Shown one piece after another: positions 1-12,559 of a stretch of 64,000 bases of DNA. Made by a program: the position numbers and the translations under genes. The notes beneath the pieces are model-generated. The model did not search any database. It was not told where the DNA came from and worked only from the letters and a program-made list of their open reading frames with translations. Location of the stretch: contig CAIIXF020000006.1 in assembly GCA_903813345.2 (NCBI GenBank), positions 34,449,524 through 34,513,523 on the forward strand, written 5' to 3'. Origin of the DNA: Owenia fusiformis (taxonomy: Eukaryota; Annelida; Polychaeta; Sabellida; Oweniidae). Numbering within the stretch: position 1 is the first letter of the stretch; each line of letters opens with the position of its first letter.

Positions 1-3000
1 AACATTGTGGAACCTTAGCCAATGTCCTCTCTCTCTGTATGGTTCCTAAGACCAGGTACAATCTTCTAAGTTCTATATTCACAATCATATAATTTATTAG
101 CAAGAATGTATTATGTATTCATAATAGCTATTGATTGTCAAATGATTATCGTATTTTCTATGCACTCCCTATTTTATTGATGTCCAAAATTAGAATTGAA
201 AAAATCGGACGCCCTCCTATAAATCTTTTGTAATCATTGCAATTAAGATCACAAACGTTTTAAAGAAATAAAGTGTTAGGTATGCCAAGATATGATAAGA
301 AGAAATACCAGAATTGTCGCCCCTTTGAAACAAAAAGCTAATACTCTCATGGGCTTTCTTAGGCAAACGTGAAATATTTTATTACCCACACCCAAAGATA
401 TTTTTTACGTTTGTTCGTCAAATATGAATATTTCATTTGGTTCCTGAAACCCATAATCCTTTTCCCTTTGTTATTGATACATGGCCTTGTTGTTTAGATA
501 CCTGCCTAATTATTAAAACATAAGACGGCGTTTTTTTTTATTTTGAACGCATACGACATTTACCCTTATAGTATTAATATATTATACTTCATTGTGTGTG
601 TTAGACGTTTAGGAAAACGTTTAATAAATTGTTAAAGGTGTTTTAACGTATTCACTGTCTGATGATTAGTTTGCGGTTTGAATGTTAGATCTGTTATACA
701 TGTATATTAGAACTTTCAATGCAGCCAGTTAGATAAATAGTCAAAATGTCAAAACACTTAACTGAAATATCTTAAAAATAAGATATTCAATTTCATTATC
801 TTCATGATATATAAGTCGTAAGTTAAGTACTGACTATGGCTCCATCAAGCGATAGTAGGTCAGAGAGTTCAATATGCTGAACTAAATACTTTCATTATGT
901 ACTGTAAATTATAAACCATATCATGAGTATGACAGGCTAATTTCTATTGACGGATGGGGTCACTATATCCATTTGTCTACAAGTGAATCTTCTTTCATGC
1001 GTTATTCATGCCGAAGAAAACATTTCTTATCAATTCATACTGATTGGTGTGATTTGTTTTATCATTTAACGATTGGAAAGCTAGGCTGAAAGGTAGACGC
1101 GATCTTTTGAAAATCAGCACCTTACATCATACTGATATTTATAGACCATACATATTATGTACCATATCCGATTTGAAAAGTCATACATGAATATTTTTAA
1201 GATGTTTTTCGGCGTTCCATGGATCTGTTGAATCATAATGATTTACTTCAATATTTTCATTTTCATTTTTTAAGTATCCGACCTGAGTGATTGCTATCTG
1301 CGACGACGAGGGAAACAATTAAGAAAGCATATGATTTCAATACTGGTGCCTACAAAACATATCTGAACTGACAAAATATTCAGCTCATTCCATCATACGT
1401 GTCGATTGTAATTGTTATAGATATCGAAATATATAGATCGTTTTATACAGGTAGTTAGGTATATTATTTTAGTAAAAATGCCTATCAATGTTTGTAATTG
1501 TTTTTTACATCAAAATACTTTTCGCAGATAATTACAATTTAAGCCTCAATGACTGTCTGTTTTGTTGTGCCCGTGTGGAATTTTCAAAAATAATTAGTTG
1601 CTTCGTGTCCAAAAACACCCTAAAGTTTTATTATCATCTCGTCCTTGTGGGATATGTTTCCTTCAATTTGACATGTTTTTTTGCCACTCGGGACTAGAAT
1701 AATGGAAACGGTTTTGAATATGGTGATGTTTTAAGATTTCTTGCCAAATAAACAATTTTATTAAATAATAAATTACTTGTTAGTGCCTGTATTTATAATT
1801 AGTCGTTTAACCTTTAACTTTATATTTATGACTTTTTAAATAATAGTCGTATGGTGCAAGCCAAAATATGTGGATATCTACAATTAGAAATGATATATTA
1901 TTATATAACAACATAATATATTTACTTATGTCAATAAAACCTTTTCGTTTGACACAGGGTGATATCTAAGGTTCCGCCCTGCCCATACATGTACATAAAG
2001 GTCAGGTGGTAAAAATGTTTTGATAAAAAGAACTTAAAATATTGATAAAAATGCTATTAAATGAATCGTACCCACTTTGTGCAGACTGTGCTATCCGAAA
2101 ACAAGCGGTGCGAATATAATGTGCGCAAGGTGCCGATATTAACGGTAATTTTTGAATTTGATTTCGTGATATTTCACCAACTAAGGCATGTTTGGTACTC
2201 GATTTTATTCATACATGTGTACAGGTTCCCTAATAAAAATGAATCGCAGAAGTAAATTATGATAGTGTAAATCCTCGGCAAATACAAATCAACTTGAAGA
2301 TGATATGTTCAATTATACAATGCCTAATAAAAGAGTATAGTATTCCTTTAACATATCAAAAATTTTTAGTCAGTGTGTCAGATAATAGATTAGTCAAAAA
2401 CGGAATTTCAAAAGTTCAGGCGCCTGGCTTTGTACTATTTTTAAGTATTACTTTAAGTATGACTTATGGCAATTTGCATAGCGCAGTAATACTCATGATC
2501 GCATGACGAAAATCTCTATTAATATTTATCACTGAAATTATCACGCCAACTAATTTTCTGACAAAAGTCAACAGTGACCAGTATCAAAAATCATATTGAT
2601 AAACAAACATTATGTTTGTATCTGTATATCAGTCCATTTTATCATCTGTATTAAATGAATGTTATGAATGATAACACGTTTTTGATGTATTAAAATTTGT
2701 ATTTTTCATGTTTTGTATATATGCAATGTTGTATTATAAGCATTTTGAAATAATTATAAAAATATAAGTGTCCGAGTTTGTTTAGTGTATATTTTTATCG
2801 ATAGATGGTGATCTTTAACAGGCATCAAACATCTTGGTCGACACTACCTATTAATTTTGTAGGATATAATAAAGTTACAAATTGGGAACTCTATGGACAA
2901 CAAGTCAATCCTAATGAACAATATGGTATTTACAACCTCCCTTTGAAAACCACTGATTTTCACATAAAAGGCAATCACCAGGGAAATCTTGGAATTTCTG

Positions 3001-3421
3001 CAAATTAAGATTTTGATTCTAAAATCAGAAAGAAGATACAATTTATGTGGTCGATTTATTTCAAATAGATCCTTAATTCTACGTGAATTCATAGGCATGA
3101 TCTACCTTAAATACTTTTCATTTGAATGTAATAAAGTCATACCTAAGGGAGATCTCAAAGAAAATTCTTGTTCGCATAAACGAAATATATCGAAAAGTGC
3201 CAAACATTTCAAACAGTTATGCTCAGTTCTTTAAATGAAAATAAAAAATTAGATTTTTGAGAAAAAATACTACATCAGGCGGTCAATTTGACTTTTACTA
3301 GGTAGAAATCTGAAAACAGTACAACATTTGCAAAGTGTAAAATCATATTTCAGTGTGATCAAAAAATCCTCTTTTCTCCTCCCCGTACATCAAAGCCAGT
3401 GGTTTGAGTTCCCATCACTAT
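1..3421. other. Non-coding flank downstream of HAS-like A; no gene recognised
   Basis: AT-rich sequence with only short open frames that lack splice context or recognisable protein features. On the minus strand this is the 3' side of the HAS-like A gene. An AATAAA hexamer on the minus strand (plus-strand TTTATT at 3055-3060) lies about 360 nt past the stop codon and is a possible polyadenylation signal. The 2100-2200 stretch resembles 14630-14720, so at least part of it is dispersed repeat. Confidence 0.5.
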
Positions 3422-6304
3422 TTAAATGTAATTTATCAAACCAAAGAACAAGTTTTCATTTAAAATGATACCAATGACCAAGACACAGAACCATAGAAAC
3501 ACTGGTATGAGATGAACAGGATTTCCATTGCTAACGAATAATCGATTGGAAGTACCCCAACGTGTGTCCCACAAACACATAACAGCTACAATCTTAGTTG
3601 GAATAAGAAAGAGTATATACAGAAAGCTAAACATGAAGTAAAATAAGAGACGTGGTTTCTTTGATATCACTGTTGCCACTAACGCTCTGAATGCACAAAT
3701 TGACACCATTAACACAACCAAGGTTGCCACGCTGATTGGACATGATGAGAATAACACTATGACGATGGTAGCCGTGACGAAGAAAGGGTACACAACTTCG
3801 TATAACAAGACCCAAGTGAGATAGAAGTTAATTCTGAATGTCCATAATAAGTTAAAGCCAAGTTCACTGTAAAAAGATTTTGTCCATCGTGTTTGTTGGA
3901 CAATCCATCTAATTAAATTGGTTGGTGATTCTGTCGTACATTTTGCCAAATGTGTATATTTTACAGTTCTGCCAAGAGAAAGAATTCTAATTGTAAGATG
4001 CCTGTCTTCACCGTAGGCACAAGGTGAGTAATACCAATCATGTAGTACACGTCTGATATCCCTAGCTCTGTACAATCCTAATGGTCCTGATACGCACCAA
4101 ACAACTCCAAATAAACTTTGGGCGGCTCGCTCCATGTTGAATGCGAACCAGTACCTGACTGCGCTTAGGAAGGAGACGGGGCTCTTATTGGCGTTAAAGA
4201 TTTCTATGTCTCCCGTGACGGCACCGATGTTATTATCAGACTCCAGCAGATTGATCATATGAGCGAGAGAGTTTGGACCGAGACGGGTATCAGAGTCGGT
4301 CATCATAATATAATCAATTCCGAGATCGATTAGCAATCGCATCGCACAGTGCATTGCAGAGCGTTTTCCCTCGTGCAGTTGTCTAATAGTGAGAACCTTG
4401 AATCCTTGTTTGCCACCATAAGGTCTTATTTTACCAGTGTATTCGCTGCCATCCCCAAGGTACTCAGAGACCGGCTTTACAACCTCTTTCTTCCATTTCC
4501 CGTCGTCAATATTAGCAGCTATGTCGTCAAGGATGATATGCATGGTGTTTTCATGCCCGAACACCTCCGTTATTGTCTCGGCCATGTAAGCATCTTGTTC
4601 TTCGTGTCCATCCACCACCACGCATAAGACGTAAATAGGACCGTAGCAGTCCCGAGCTGAGATGATACAATTGCGAAAATAATCTGGATCTTCTCTGTAG
4701 CCAACAATCTGTAAGCAAAAGAGCTTAGCTACATTAAGGAATTCATGTGTTCCATAAAAAATATTTTTAAACGGAAATTTACGTTTGACACGTTTTGTTT
4801 TGCCTTAGTACTATCTAAAAATGCCAAATGGCTTTGGTTAAGCTTTAATGTCCTGTTTAAGAATCCACATTCCACATTTAAGCGTTAATGTCCATTTTAA
4901 GAATCCACATTCCACATTTAAGCTTTAATGTCCTGTTTAAGAATCCACATTCTTACTATACAATGAAAATTGATTCTAGCAATAATATCCCACATGAATA
5001 TGTTCTTGTTGAGATTCGATCAAGTTGAGCTCTTCTGAGAAAATAAGGATTTCAGCAAGGGTGGATTGACTTAACATGTTGACATACATGATTGTATCCC
5101 GATTCTAAGTCATTGGTCAATGGTGTATGTCCCCATACACCCCTGATAAAATTCCCATTTTTACACAATAACTCAAATTGATCGAGTCTTAACAAGTTGA
5201 TTCATGTTGGATAGTATTGCTCGAATCCATTTTCAAAAATGTCGAAAAAGATTATAAAAAATAGAAAAAATATTAGATTTAAAAAAAATTGAGAAAGCTT
5301 GAAAAGGAAAGGATTGGTATCGATATGGTGAACTGAATTTCACAATATTTTCCACTTAAACCAATTATTGAAAACATTCTGTAAAAACACTGTCCTTTAT
5401 GAAATGTTGTCTGATTGACAAAAATTTAACGAGAAAAGTATTTATATATAACTGTTTTTATTAACATTTTTATGTTTCATTTCATTCCAAACATATGATA
5501 CCAAGAACGAAAGAAGTGTCTGATGTGTTTTCTAAAACAATATAGAGAAAAGTATATGTAATTCAAATCATAATGTCACCATCCAAAAGATCACCATTAA
5601 ATTGACGATGTGTAAAATTCTCAGAATGTTTTGATGACTGGTTTAAGAGAAACGCGTGTTCAAAAAGTTCAACATATCGATACCACTCCTTTAATAACTA
5701 CCCGGCACCTTCAGATGTGTTACAAACCTGTAATGCCACTTTTCCATTGCATCTGAACGAGGCCCTTTGTTTACCAAGTACCTTTCTTCCAAGTTTGTCC
5801 ATTTTGTACTTGTTGACAAGGGCGAAAAGCATTTCGAAAATGTAATGCGTCAATGTCACTACCCCGCATGCAGTTAATACCCATGAGAGTGGAAGTGCCA
5901 TGCTGATAGTCAACAGTTTGATATTTAGAATATAGATTATCACCATTGCTCCAATCACAATTGCAACGCTTGCATTGGTATCAATTATTCTTTGTATCAT
6001 TATATTCGGTGATCGTTTTTTCCTAATTGACGCTTGACTGGAATATAAAAAAATAAATTAGAATAAAGTTGCAAGTAAAACATCATCAAAGTATACCTTC
6101 TTTAGTGATAATTTTAAAAGATCTGTAAATTTATGAAATCATGCTGGTTATTCACACATACTTAGCGTCATCCATGATATCCTTCATTCTGTCCTTGGTT
6201 ACATGAACATGCACTCTATTGGTGCCTTCCGTTCCAGGCAGAGTTTCGTAAATCGCGGATTCGACTCTTTCCTCGTCCCTAAAATCGTTTCTGCTGGTGA
6301 CCAT
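3422..6304 (-). CDS. HAS: Hyaluronan-synthase-like glycosyltransferase, copy A (3 coding exons)
   Basis: A processive family 2 glycosyltransferase of the plasma membrane. In the HAS family these enzymes polymerise UDP-GlcNAc and UDP-GlcA into hyaluronan and extrude it. I read three coding exons: 6162-6304, 5728-6022 and 3422-4708. They give 574 aa, near the vertebrate HAS length of about 550-580. Exon 2 carries two membrane segments (about residues 67-85 and 87-117). Exon 3 carries the catalytic domain: VDG at 178-180, GKR at 260-262, DSD at 284-286, GDI at 312-314, SGPLG at 353-357, GEDR at 379-382 and QQTRW at 417-421. At least four hydrophobic segments and WGTSNR follow. Splice joins are AA|G (exons 1-2) and phase 0 (exons 2-3). 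The ATG has an AAA context and follows a likely acceptor (cag at 6330-6332), so an upstream 5' UTR exon is expected. Oddities: DGN reads DGH, HLTNR reads HLTIR, and five residues are missing before GEDR relative to copy B. A chitin-synthase-like activity is less likely, because RYW-AFN-ER and SGPLG are HAS-type. Confidence 0.9.
4838..4957. repeat. Three tandem 40-bp units in intron 2 of HAS-like A
   Basis: A unit starting TTAAGCTTTAATGTCC recurs at 4838, 4878 and 4918. The middle copy differs by a few bases and the third is truncated. No function is apparent. Confidence 0.85.
5308..5692. mobile_element. Foldback/MITE of the TATCGATA family inside intron 2 of HAS-like A
   Basis: The left end begins AAAGGATTGGTATCGATATG. 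The right end read in reverse begins AAAGGAGTGGTATCGATATG. The ends are imperfect inverted repeats extending some 50 bp. The element has no coding capacity. Its right end is 35 bp from the 5' splice site of exon 2. Related copies are at 6806-7074 and 58412-59130. Confidence 0.8.
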
Positions 6305-6805
6305 TTTAATAAGGATCAATTGTTGATATCTGAAATAAAACACAATGCATGAAAATGCATAAAATACGTACATTGATATATTAGCTTCTTGAAATTAGTC
6401 TCCGTGTCTTTAATAATTTTAAATTTACCTTTATAGAGAGTCTAGGTACATAGATGTATCACGCTACGCTAGAGGAATTCTACAAAATAAGTCATTCATT
6501 TTGAGTGCAAATAGTGTATACAGTCAGATTCTATGGGTTTCGAATGTTAATAAATTACCTAGGAAGGCCATCACTGAAAAGGTCACTTTTAGGTGAATAA
6601 ATACAATTACAGTTTTTATAATATTCAAGTTGAACCGTGAGAAGAATTCTATTTTGTTCAGTATTTACTCCAACAAAATCCTTTTCAAGCGGATTCATAG
6701 CCTTTTCAATCTTAGGGTCACCTTAAGGCAAATATTCTATTGGGAATAAAAAATGAAAAATACAGAATTAACATATAAGAGTTCTAACTTGAGACGTTAT
6801 TTTTC

Positions 6806-7074
6806 AAAGGATTGGTATCGATATGACGAACTGAATTCAACATCGTTTTTCTCTTAAACCAATTACTGAAAACATTCTGTAGAAAGCACTTTTATGTAAT
6901 GGTCACTGATTGACAACAATTACTGTTTTTGTTAATATCTTTTGATTTTTAGTGCAGTTATTTTTTGTTCATTTCAACAAATATTTGAGAATGAAATAAA
7001 ATATTTTTCCGATCATTGTTGAAACAAAATAGCATATACAAAATGTTCTTATACCTCTCAATACTATATTAAAG
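6806..7074. mobile_element. Truncated copy of the TATCGATA foldback family upstream of HAS-like A
   Basis: It starts AAAGGATTGGTATCGATATG, like 5308. Its interior matches the 58412-59130 element, but the matching opposite terminus is missing, so it looks like half of an element. It lies about 480 bp upstream of the coding exon 1 of copy A. Confidence 0.6.
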
Positions 7075-8149
7075 GAGTGGCAGTTAAAAACGCAAGTGAT
7101 CTCTCAAACCTCATATCAATGTCAACAAGTTAATCATAAAATCCTTATCAGACAGAAATGTTAAATTATAATAACAGAGGCCTAAAGATTCAGTTTAAAC
7201 TCAGTCTAGAATCTTACATAAGTTAAGCCTTAATGGCAAGAAAAGATAGAAAGCTAAGTTGATTGAATAATAATTAAAATGTATTTTTAGAAGTTAAACT
7301 GCCTCAAGGGACTCCCGCAATCAGGTTTGATCGAATCTCATACTCAAAATATATGGGATTTTCATTATGAGGTAATAAAAGTCACATACAACTCGAACAT
7401 ATGAGTTTTGGATATCCGCAACGGTTTATTGTCTTGTAAATAGTTGAGAATCAGTTTAATTCTGTTTCTGTTTAATGTTTAGATATGGTCATCTATCAAC
7501 TCCTGAAAGTGGGATGTTTAAAATGTCTTAGTCACATAATTAAGTATGTTTTACTATATGTATAAGATTTGTCAAATATTTGTATCCTCCAACACATCGG
7601 CCATATTAATATACACTATTGATGCATTATTTTGGTGAAAGCTATGCCACAAGGTACATTTTAATGACATATCTTCGATTGCAGACAATGGAGATATATG
7701 ATTGAGTGTAGGTATTTCTGTCGTGAATTCAAGTTGTCTAGATGAGGCTGTACAATATTTTGTATCCTCCAAACATTAAAATATCATCTCTGGGAAAAAA
7801 TATTTTTAGATTATTATTTTGAGAAATGAATGACTTAGTACTTAATAAAAGTGTTTAGGTCATCATTATTTAATTTTTGAATTATTTGAATTGTCGTTGT
7901 AAAACTTTATTAAGAACGTGTTGGAGGATACAAAATGACTTTTAAATTATGTGAAATATAAACGCACAATCAAAAGTTAATTATATTCATATTTCTATGT
8001 TTATATTTAAATTACTGTGCAAAGAATGAGTCATTGGCATTATATTTCGAATGGCGTTTGTCATTCCCTATGATGACTGTTTGACCTTTACCCGAAATGA
8101 TAAATGTTGCTTGCACATCTTAGTCATTGTAAATCCCAGAATACTTTTA
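7075..8149. other. No gene seen; small inverted repeat
   Basis: AT-rich non-coding sequence. The motif TTTGTATCCTCCAACAC near 7578 recurs inverted near 7917-7935, with a third direct copy near 7760. This suggests a MITE-like element of about 360 bp. Any 5' UTR exon or promoter of HAS-like A might lie here or further upstream, but I could not identify one. Confidence 0.4.
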
Positions 8150-8668
8150 CAGGGTGTCAAATAAGTCCCGTCCCCCTGCTACAGCTAAAACCTTAACAGA
8201 TGGTACCTAGTGTGATATACCATTGGAAAGATCATCCAAAGTTAAGTTAACTCACCATCTCTCAAGTATTTTGGATGAAATTTACTTATATTTTTATGAT
8301 GTCTTTTATAGTTAACATTTTTTCGCATTCCACTTGTTATAAAAAGGTTTTCATCACTTTCCTTGCATCCCTATTTTTACACATCTAACCCTATCCAGAA
8401 ATTGGTTAAATTCATCGCCATAAACATATTTAGTCATCTTTTGGTCCCTTGACCTATCTTATACCAAATTCTTAAAATCCTGCCAAATACGCCAAATTGC
8501 CATGTTTCTAGGCATATGGTCACCTCAGTTGATACAATGTAAAAATTTGTGAGATTGATTGACATGCGTCAGATATATGGAAGACCTTTCCAATGATATA
8601 TCACACTTGGTACCAAATATCTTGGTTTTGGCTGTAGAGGGGGGGGGCGGGACTTATTTGACACCCTG
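8150..8668. mobile_element. Tc1/mariner-type MITE with TA target duplication
   Basis: The ends read CAGGGTGTCAAATAAGTCCC on both strands (right end CACCCTG). They are flanked by TA at 8148-8149 and TA at 8669-8670. The inverted repeats extend beyond 80 bp with small mismatches and a G-tract expansion near 8640. There is no transposase frame, so it is non-autonomous. Confidence 0.85.
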
Positions 8669-8734
8669 TATATCAGTTCCAATGAAAATGATTGCATCCA
8701 TTGCAATCTAAAATACTTCACATGCAAAATGAGC

Positions 8735-8800
8735 AACATGCCCGTAGCCAGCTTTTAGTAAAGGGGGGGGGGGGGGTCGAACCCATTCCCCTGCCCACAC
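8735..8800. repeat. Fragment of the GCCCGTAGCC-ended repeat with a long G tract
   Basis: GCCCGTAGCCAGC followed by a run of G and GTCGAACCC resembles the terminal part of the complete element at 36983-37183. Confidence 0.55.
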
Positions 8801-8868
8801 ATAAACATTTTCCATGCTAAAGCAATACCTTGGGCGACCCTGAAAATTCAGAGGGTGTGAGATGAAAA

Positions 8869-9460
8869 CAATGTATTAACAGGACAAAATGTCATCTCTT
8901 AGTTGCTCACAATATTATTAGTTCAATCTTAAGTAATATTTGAATTTCCGAGAACTTGTAGATGATTTTAAAAATAAAAATTGGTCAAATGAAAGCAAGT
9001 TGAAAGAAGACCTTTTTTGACCCTGACAAGGTCATTGAAGGTGAAATCTCAAATCTTAAGTCAGATTTGAACTTCTGAGAACTTGTAGATGATTTAAAAA
9101 AAAGAATTGATCAATTTGAAGCAAGTTGAAAAATACCTTTTTGACCTTGGGAAGGTCAAATATTTTTTTACCTTGAAAATGTCATTGAAGGTCACATCTA
9201 TAGTCAGATTTGAACTTTTGAGAACTTCTAGATGATTTTGAAAAAAGAATTGGTCAATTTGAAACAAGTTGAGAAAATACCTTTTTGACCCCTTTTGACC
9301 TTGAGAAGGTCAATGAAGGTCGATTCTCAAATCTAAAGTCAGATTTTAACTTCTGATAACTTGTAGATGATTTGAAAAAAAGAATTGGTCAATTTAAAGC
9401 AAATTGAAAAAGTCACCAAATGTCAAATCTTGAAGGTCAAATAGAAAGAATATCGTTCAA
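8869..9460 (-). repeat. AAGGTC-rich tandem repeat element, minus orientation
   Basis: Units of roughly 120-140 bp carry the conserved phrases GACCTTCAATGACCTT, AAATCATCTACAAGTT and TTCAAATCTGACT (here reverse-complemented). The left end is the inverse of the GGTGGTGACATTTTGTCATG terminus seen at 45510, 50600 and 55940. Confidence 0.8.
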
Positions 9461-10226
9461 AGGGGTCATTCATCAAGCTATCGCAAGCACGTCGCAAGCC
9501 TGCGATGTCGCAAGGGTCCTTTTTAGCGATAACGTCCTATTCATCAATCTCGTGCGACTGCGATCGGTAGAATTTTCCGCGACGTCGCTGTGAAATTTCT
9601 TCATGAAATTACATGGAAATTCTAGGACGTATAGTTCGATATTCGATCCATGTTATATAAAAACTGCAGAGCATATGCATTATGTTTAACATGTTTGTGA
9701 TGCTATCAAAAACAGCTAGTTTTCGGCTTGTTTTTTTAAGTACTTCACCGTGCGACCGGTCGCAGTGATTGTGTGTTACACGTGGTTTGAACCCACGTGG
9801 CTGTACCCACTCAGTATCCATATTGTCAATCTTGCATGACATGTTAATCGTCTGCTGGCAGCGTTTATTCGTTCAAAATGGCGCAATGATTTCAACCGTA
9901 ATGCTCTGCGTAGAGAACGCGTATTCAGTCATTCCATATACATTACAAGCAGACATTCGTGTCGCCAAGGTTTTTTTCCCAAGCGTTAATATATATATAA
10001 AGAAACTTTTTAAGAAATCTACTTAAGACTAATACCCACTTGTACAGCCAACAAACAGCAAATTTTAATTGTTTGGTAGTAAGTGAGAATTTTTTCTAAC
10101 TTAATTCGATGACAAATCCTCAGGATTGCCAGAGTGCATAGTGATGTTTTATAAGCATAACTGAAGTAGTTATAGATTTCAGAACACATCCAAACTTTTC
10201 AATTCAAAAGATAAAGATTTTAAGGT
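9461..10226. other. No gene seen; GC-richer patch at 9470-9620
   Basis: The 9470-9620 stretch has dense TCGCAAG/TGCGA motifs in both orientations, probably the remains of a palindromic repeat. The rest is unremarkable AT-rich sequence. Confidence 0.4.
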
Positions 10227-11085
10227 AGTACTACGGCCAAGGCCATTTGTGTCCAAAACACCTAGATTCAATTTGACTTTAGATTCTTGTAGGGGACCCC
10301 AAGGCATGTAAAAAAAAGTTTGTGAACCCTTGCAAAGCAGGCTCAAAAGTGCTGAGTCAGCAAATTTTATCATTTTCGAGTCGGAGTTTGACCATATGCT
10401 TGAAACTATTTAATATCTCATTTGAGGATGTTGCAATTATAATGAAACATTGCTAATATATCAGTAAGGCATGTATGAAGAATTCCTGAAAGTTTGGGTC
10501 TTATCCAACAGAATATGGTAGAGATATGGGATAATTTGTCCCTAAAAGTACATAATTTCTCTTCAAAATTTCTTAATCAGTCGATAGTTAATCAGTCATT
10601 TAAAAAGCAGTAAGGGCCTATAGTGTATAAAACCTGATTAAAAACCTCACTGATGATGTTAGCAAATATTTCTTGCAAAAGTTTCAATAAAAAGTGCATG
10701 CATCTATTTTTTCTGATTTTTTGCTTTACCTTCCCCTAGAAATTCAAGAAAGGAGGCGTGGCACCATTCACTTCTGTTGTGGAACTTGTTGCTAGGGTCA
10801 AATAGAAAATGTGTATCATTATAGCAAAACTTCTTATTCTAAGTAAATCTAAACACTATATGTGACATTATAATATGCTTAACATTTTCATTATCTACCA
10901 TTTTATATTTTTTACAGCTTATCATTGCCATACCCCTTAAAACCGTTTAGGGTATGTGTGGTCAGCAATAGGAAATACATGTATGTGTACTAATAAAATT
11001 TTCAAAATTGTATTTCAGGTGCCATTCTTTCCTAATGTTTTTCATGTAGTTATGGTTAATGTTCATGAATGATAACACTTCCCAT

Positions 11086-11860
11086 CATAAGTTTGGCAAC
11101 TCGAACCTCTTTGAATTGTTACGCGGAATATGGCATACATTCCTGGTTGTGTGATATTTGTGATATGGGTGAATATTCGATACTCACCTGTGGTATATGG
11201 CATATTCCACAGGTGAGTAAGCGATATTCCGCAGTAAATATGCAAAACATCGATTTCAGTGAATACCCAATACTCACCTGCGGAATATGTCATACTCACT
11301 TGCGGAATATGCCATATACCGCAGGTGAATATGACATATACCACAGGTGAAAACGTGATACAGAAAGCCTTGATTTGATTGGTTGCAAGAATCGACTCTA
11401 AATGTTAAACTACAATGGAAATCATTAAAGTTAGTGCGTCAAGTAGTAATATATGAATCCTTGATTGATTGAGTAAGTTTATTACGTGAGACTGGTGAGT
11501 GATACTTCTGCATAAGTTTATATATTCTATACACTGTACTGTTGATTCTGTAATCATTATATAATAATTATTTATAAAGTTTTACTTGTTCGTTCAATAG
11601 ATGCAATTGACAATTGCGTACTTCTGTATCACATTCTCATTGGTTAGTGTGTATGCCATATACCGCAGGTGAATCTGTCATACACCGCAAGTGAATATGC
11701 CATATTCGTTGCGGGATATGGCATATATTTGTATCGTTTTATTTTTGGCATATGATATCAAAGTAATCTGAAATATGGTAATAAGGAACATAATCAAGGT
11801 TTAAAAATTGACAGACCTTCATATGCTATCATATAATAACTTCCAGTTGCCAAACTTATG
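11086..11860. mobile_element. Element with 16-bp TIRs nested in the foldback loop
   Basis: CATAAGTTTGGCAACT at the left end is exactly inverted at 11845-11860. The interior has no coding potential and contains the palindromic motif cluster described separately. Confidence 0.65.
11120..11740. repeat. Cluster of palindromic CCGCAGGTGAATATG motifs
   Basis: At least eight variants of an approximately 15-bp word (for example TATTCCACAGGTGAGTA and TATACCGCAGGTGAAT) occur in both orientations at 11120-11350 and again at 11650-11730. They are interleaved with ATATGGCATAT palindromes. Confidence 0.75.
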
Positions 11861-12559
11861 GAGGGGGTGTACATGCTTTATAGTATAGGGTCCATGTAAA
11901 CTGCAACAAGACTCCTATTGTTGCTGCAAATAATTAGCTATATAATAACAAATTGTAACAACAAATGATTAAGAGCCAGAGTTACTCCGAGCCTGATTGA
12001 AGTTTGCATTCTTCGTATTGTATATATGTCATAAATTGTTTAGTTGTAGTCTGTAGAACAGATGACGTATGTTTTGTTTATGTCAAAATAATACACCCTG
12101 TCCATAGGCGTAGCCTGGGATGGGATTGTACCCCCCCCCCTATAACCAATAAAAATATAACCATGAGATAGAAGAAAAGATCTTTAAAATGCTCTTTATT
12201 TTAAGCTTCTAGGTCCTATATTTTGACATTTGGTATGGCATTGGTATGGCTTTTGGGCACTATTTCAGTTGGTATGGGAACACATCCAAATTTGACATTT
12301 TGGTATGGGAATATATTGATATCTGAGGGTTCAACCTAGGACCCCGCCAAATTTTGTACACAGTGAACCCCCCAGGATTGAAGCAGACAAGTAGCAGACA
12401 AGTAGCAGACAAGTAAGATCAGTCCAAATAATCACGCTCTTACAAAGTTTTGACAACTTTTTCTTTTTGATGTTTTGATGAATGTAAACAAAGGAAGTTA
12501 CTTCGCTAAAGCCTACCATACACCAATACAACATGGTTGCACCTCCATTGATTTAACAT

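Noticed and set aside
9735-9840. Possible tRNA T-arm (GGGTTCAAACC) on the minus strand
   Set aside because: The stem and loop are out of register with a canonical T-arm, and no acceptor, D or anticodon arms could be folded around it.
11063-11350. Two 93-codon frames on opposite strands
   Set aside because: They mirror each other because the DNA is palindromic; they are not genes.
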